Part shown: piece after piece, positions 6,718 to 6,802 of the stretch
Position numbering within the stretch: position 1 is the first letter of the stretch
How the letters are laid out: the number at the start of each line of letters is the position of its first letter
Origin: Actinomycetota bacterium
GTDB taxonomy: Bacteria > Actinomycetota > Thermoleophilia > Gaiellales > Gaiellaceae
Reading direction: 5' to 3'
Length of the DNA: 6,802 nt
Assembly: GCA_005883365.1 (NCBI GenBank)
Contig: VAXA01000007.1
Location: 1 to 6,802, forward strand
Program-made: the position numbers and the translations under genes
The notes under the pieces: model-generated
The model's database searches: none
The model's input: the letters and a program-made list of their open reading frames with translations, nothing else
What the model was told of the DNA's origin: nothing

Positions 6718-6802
6718 GCGCGACGGAGTCCCGCGCTAAGACGATCCAGTCGGTCGACCGCGCCGCCGCATTGATCAAGGCGATCGCGGACAGTCCGAAC
6801 AG
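6714..6802 (+). CDS. IclR-family transcriptional regulator, N-terminal fragment cut by window edge
   Basis: An ATG at 6714 overlaps the TMADH-like stop (ATGA), with GAGG at 6700-6703, 10 bases upstream. The 29 visible codons contain TIQSVDRAAALIKAIADSP, which resembles the opening of IclR-family winged-helix domains (QSVDRALxLLxxL). IclR proteins are dimeric regulators with a C-terminal effector domain and often control the catabolic operon they sit in. The position, last of a tightly coupled rightward operon, suggests it controls the divergent promoter at 3445-3517 in response to a pathway compound. The recognition helix and effector domain lie outside the window, so the family call rests on this short stretch. 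Confidence 0.7.
   Translation, partial: MSATESRAKTIQSVDRAAALIKAIADSPN

Noticed and set aside
1..6802. Search for defence system, CRISPR, transposon, tRNA/rRNA, riboswitch or terminator hairpin
   Set aside because: No direct repeats, transposase motifs, structured RNA or hairpin-plus-T tract seen; genes overlap or are separated by only one 73-base gap, leaving little room.

Overview
The window is very GC-rich (roughly 70% by eye), almost fully coding, and uses GTG and TTG starts with short stop/start overlaps. This fits a high-GC actinobacterium, possibly a soil Thermoleophilia/Solirubrobacterales-like lineage. That taxonomic guess comes from base composition and protein style only and is weak. 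Both ends cut through genes.

The layout is two divergent operons leaving one 73-base promoter region (3445-3517). Leftward (minus strand, in transcription order) are a BKACE/DUF849 beta-keto acid cleavage enzyme (3444-2545), a 3-hydroxyacyl-CoA/L-carnitine dehydrogenase-type protein fused to a hotdog thioesterase (2555-1113), and an NDP-forming acyl-CoA synthetase that runs off the left edge (1116-1). They overlap by 11 and 4 bases. Rightward (plus strand) are an acyl-CoA dehydrogenase (3518-4669), a trimethylamine-dehydrogenase-family flavin/iron-sulfur N-demethylase (4666-6717), and the first 29 codons of an IclR-type regulator (6714 to the right edge), each overlapping the previous gene by 4 bases.

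The dehydrogenase-thioesterase fusion next to a BKACE is the known signature of aerobic L-carnitine breakdown: L-carnitine to 3-dehydrocarnitine, then with acetyl-CoA to betainyl-CoA plus acetoacetate, then to glycine betaine. The other genes suggest the module is wider. The acyl-CoA synthetase and acyl-CoA dehydrogenase could feed in gamma-butyrobetaine or crotonobetaine, and the TMADH-like enzyme could demethylate a product such as dimethylglycine. The substrate assignment is inference. No enoyl-CoA hydratase, Rieske betaine demethylase or transporter lies in the window.

The main points for follow-up are the gene combination itself, an acyl-CoA dehydrogenase with Asp where the catalytic Glu normally sits, a TMADH-like enzyme that keeps its cofactor and catalytic residues but has a remodelled amine pocket, and a compact symmetric divergent promoter with overlapping -10-like elements. 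There is no RNA gene, CRISPR array, mobile element or clear terminator.
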